Shown here: positions 5,935 to 7,306 of the stretch, in pieces | Layout of the letters: each line of letters starts with the position of its first letter | Numbering within the stretch: the first letter of the stretch is position 1 | Assembly: GCA_009773975.1 (NCBI GenBank) | Contig: VSMX01000115.1 | Coordinates: 1-7,306 of the forward strand | DNA: 7,306 nucleotides | Direction of reading: 5' to 3' | Origin: Desulfovibrio sp. | GTDB taxonomy: Bacteria > Desulfobacterota > Desulfovibrionia > Desulfovibrionales > Desulfovibrionaceae | Translations under genes and position numbers: made by a program | Notes under the pieces: model-generated | Told to the model about the DNA's origin: nothing | Database searches by the model: none | Seen by the model: only the letters and a program-made list of their open reading frames with translations

Positions 5935-7298
5935 TCCTGTTCCTGCTTTACGCAATTCTCCTGCTTGGCATCGGCGTGTGGGACGCCATGCGCGAAAGGC
6001 GCGGCGGCGCGATGGATTCTTTTTTTGTCAATTCCCGCAGAAGCGGCCCCTGGCTCGTGGGAATCTCCATCGCCGCTTCCTGCGTCGGCGGTTCGGCAAC
6101 CCTCGGCATGGCCGGTCTTGCCTGGCAGGCCGGAACGCCGGCCTTCTGGTGGCTGGGCAGCGGAGCTTGCGGGCTTGTTTTGCTATGCGTTTTTCTGGCC
6201 CGCAAGGTCAGGCAAAGCGGCGCCCGCACAATGCCGGAAATGGTTGATTTCTGGCTTGGATCCGGCAGGTTCGGCTGGTTTTCGCCGCGCCGCCTTGTCT
6301 CGCTGATCATCCTGCCGGCCTGGCTGGCCATTCTTGCAGCGCAGTTTCTGGCCATGGGCAGTCTGACAGGCGTCCTTGCCGGCCTGGAGCCTGGCCCCGC
6401 CCTGCTGGCCGGGGCTGCCCTTGTCTGCGCGTATTCCGCCATTGGCGGCCAGGCTTCCGTAATGCGCAGCGATTTGCCGCAATTTTGCATAATGCTTGCC
6501 GGGCTTGCGCTGGCCCTGCTTTATCTTGTTCTCCACAATCCCCCGGCCGCCTGGAACTTCAGGCCGGAATTTGTCAACAGCGATTTTCCCCCGTCGCGGC
6601 TCTGTTATTTTCTGGCCGTTATCGGCGGCAGTTATGTGGTTTGTCCCATGCTTTTCGGGCGCATTTTAAGCGCGCGCGATGAAAATGCCGCGCTTGCCGG
6701 CTGCCGCATCGGCATTTTGGGCATCCTGCTCTGCGCGGCGCTGGTCACCTTTCTGGGCCTTGCGGCCAGGGGCTTCGTCCCCGCGGGCACAGCGCCCGAC
6801 AACGTTCTGGCCAGCGCAATGAATTCCATGCCGCCCTGGGTCGCCGCGCCGCTTCTGCTCGCGCTTTTGAGCGCGGTGCTTTCCTCCTCCGATTCCTGTC
6901 TTGTTACCGCGGCAACCGTATTGTGCAATGATATCCTGCGGGTCGGGGAAAAGAATCTGGGCCTGTCCTGCAGGGCGGCTGCCTGCGCGCTTGGCCTGCT
7001 TGGCTGGCTTCTGGCCGCGCGCGGGCACGGCATCCTGGACCTTTTGCTGATGGCAAACGATATATACGTCAGCGGAGTGGTGGCCCCCGTTTTCTTTGCC
7101 ATGATCCTGCCGCGCAGCCTTGCGCCAACGGAAGGCATCTCGATTTTGGCAGTCCTTGCCGGCGGATTGCTCGGCATGGCCGGCGCAATCAGCGGGCTGC
7201 ACGCGCCAGTTTATGCCGGCATGGCCATTTCCGGAGGCATCATCCTGCTCCGGGCAAGCCTTGTTTTCCGCGAAATCCGCCAGCCGCGGAGTGCCTAG
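5931..7298 (+). CDS. Sodium:solute symporter, SSF/SLC5 family
   Basis: An inner-membrane secondary transporter of 455 residues with about 12-13 hydrophobic helices from end to end, the usual SSF layout. The second helix (about 41-64) has the family's small-residue stretch IAASCVGGSATLG. A conserved-type segment SAIGGQASVMRSDLPQ (169-184) matches the SSF signature region. Helix 9 reads SAVLSSSDSCLVTAA followed by NDI; Ala315, Ser318 and Ser319 align with the sodium-site residues Ala337, Ser340 and Thr341 of PutP, so sodium coupling is likely. The GTG start overlaps the bioDA stop by four bases (GTGA), implying co-transcription and translational coupling. The substrate is not identifiable from sequence. 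Known SSF substrates include proline, pantothenate, acetate, sugars and, in animals (SMVT), biotin. Given its position, biotin or a biotin precursor is a hypothesis only. The length is slightly short of the 480-550 typical for PutP/PanF. Confidence 0.92.
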   Translation: MILFLLYAILLLGIGVWDAMRERRGGAMDSFFVNSRRSGPWLVGISIAASCVGGSATLGMAGLAWQAGTPAFWWLGSGACGLVLLCVFLARKVRQSGARTMPEMVDFWLGSGRFGWFSPRRLVSLIILPAWLAILAAQFLAMGSLTGVLAGLEPGPALLAGAALVCAYSAIGGQASVMRSDLPQFCIMLAGLALALLYLVLHNPPAAWNFRPEFVNSDFPPSRLCYFLAVIGGSYVVCPMLFGRILSARDENAALAGCRIGILGILLCAALVTFLGLAARGFVPAGTAPDNVLASAMNSMPPWVAAPLLLALLSAVLSSSDSCLVTAATVLCNDILRVGEKNLGLSCRAAACALGLLGWLLAARGHGILDLLLMANDIYVSGVVAPVFFAMILPRSLAPTEGISILAVLAGGLLGMAGAISGLHAPVYAGMAISGGIILLRASLVFREIRQPRSA

Positions 7299-7305
7299 TA
7301 TTACA
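7296..7305. repeat. Right arm of a 10-bp inverted repeat at the window ends
   Basis: TAGTATTACA, the inverted match of positions 2-11. It begins with the TAG stop codon of the symporter gene, so both outer genes end with the same TAG plus the same seven following bases, each eight bases from the edge of the window. Confidence 0.5.
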
Positions 7306-7306
7306 T

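Noticed and set aside
4966..5955. A 329-codon minus-strand open frame opposite bioDA
   Set aside because: It is antisense to the strongly conserved BioA domain and has no recognisable motif, so it is a composition-driven shadow.

Overview
The window is a high-GC bacterial segment, about 7.3 kb, with three large intact genes and one gene relic. Composition, GTG starts and the gene families suggest a Gram-negative proteobacterium. A gut-type Desulfovibrionaceae (Desulfovibrio/Bilophila-like) is my best guess, but it rests on general resemblance and is held at low confidence. No rRNA, tRNA, CRISPR array, insertion sequence or convincing terminator was seen.

Layout. (1) Positions 9-3407, minus strand: a large membrane-bound hybrid sensor histidine kinase (extracytoplasmic Cache-like sensor, two PAS-like domains, HisKA, HATPase, two receiver domains). 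(2) About 3408-3867: a divergent intergenic region. It holds a decayed, minus-strand remnant of a urease beta subunit gene (ureB, core 3539-3742), a likely kinase promoter lying in the degraded 3' side of that relic, and an AT-rich leader with a perfect 8-bp inverted repeat upstream of the biotin gene. (3) Positions 3868-5934, plus strand: a natural BioD-BioA fusion that should carry out two consecutive biotin-synthesis steps in one polypeptide (KAPA to DAPA to dethiobiotin). (4) Positions 5931-7298, plus strand: a sodium:solute symporter (SSF/SLC5 family) whose GTG start overlaps the bioDA stop codon (GTGA), so the two are probably translationally coupled.

How the parts fit. bioDA and the symporter look like one transcription unit. 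Because the SSF family includes vitamin transporters (bacterial PanF for pantothenate, animal SMVT for biotin and pantothenate), the coupled symporter is a reasonable candidate for uptake of biotin or a precursor, but the substrate cannot be read from the sequence. The kinase is transcribed divergently and has no visible link to biotin. The ureB relic has no ureA, ureC or accessory genes beside it, so it looks like the last trace of a lost urease operon.

The points most worth a second look are the ureB relic, the BioD-BioA fusion with its coupled SSF symporter, the inverted repeat that encloses a Shine-Dalgarno-like sequence ahead of bioDA, and an exact 10-bp inverted repeat at the two ends of the window.
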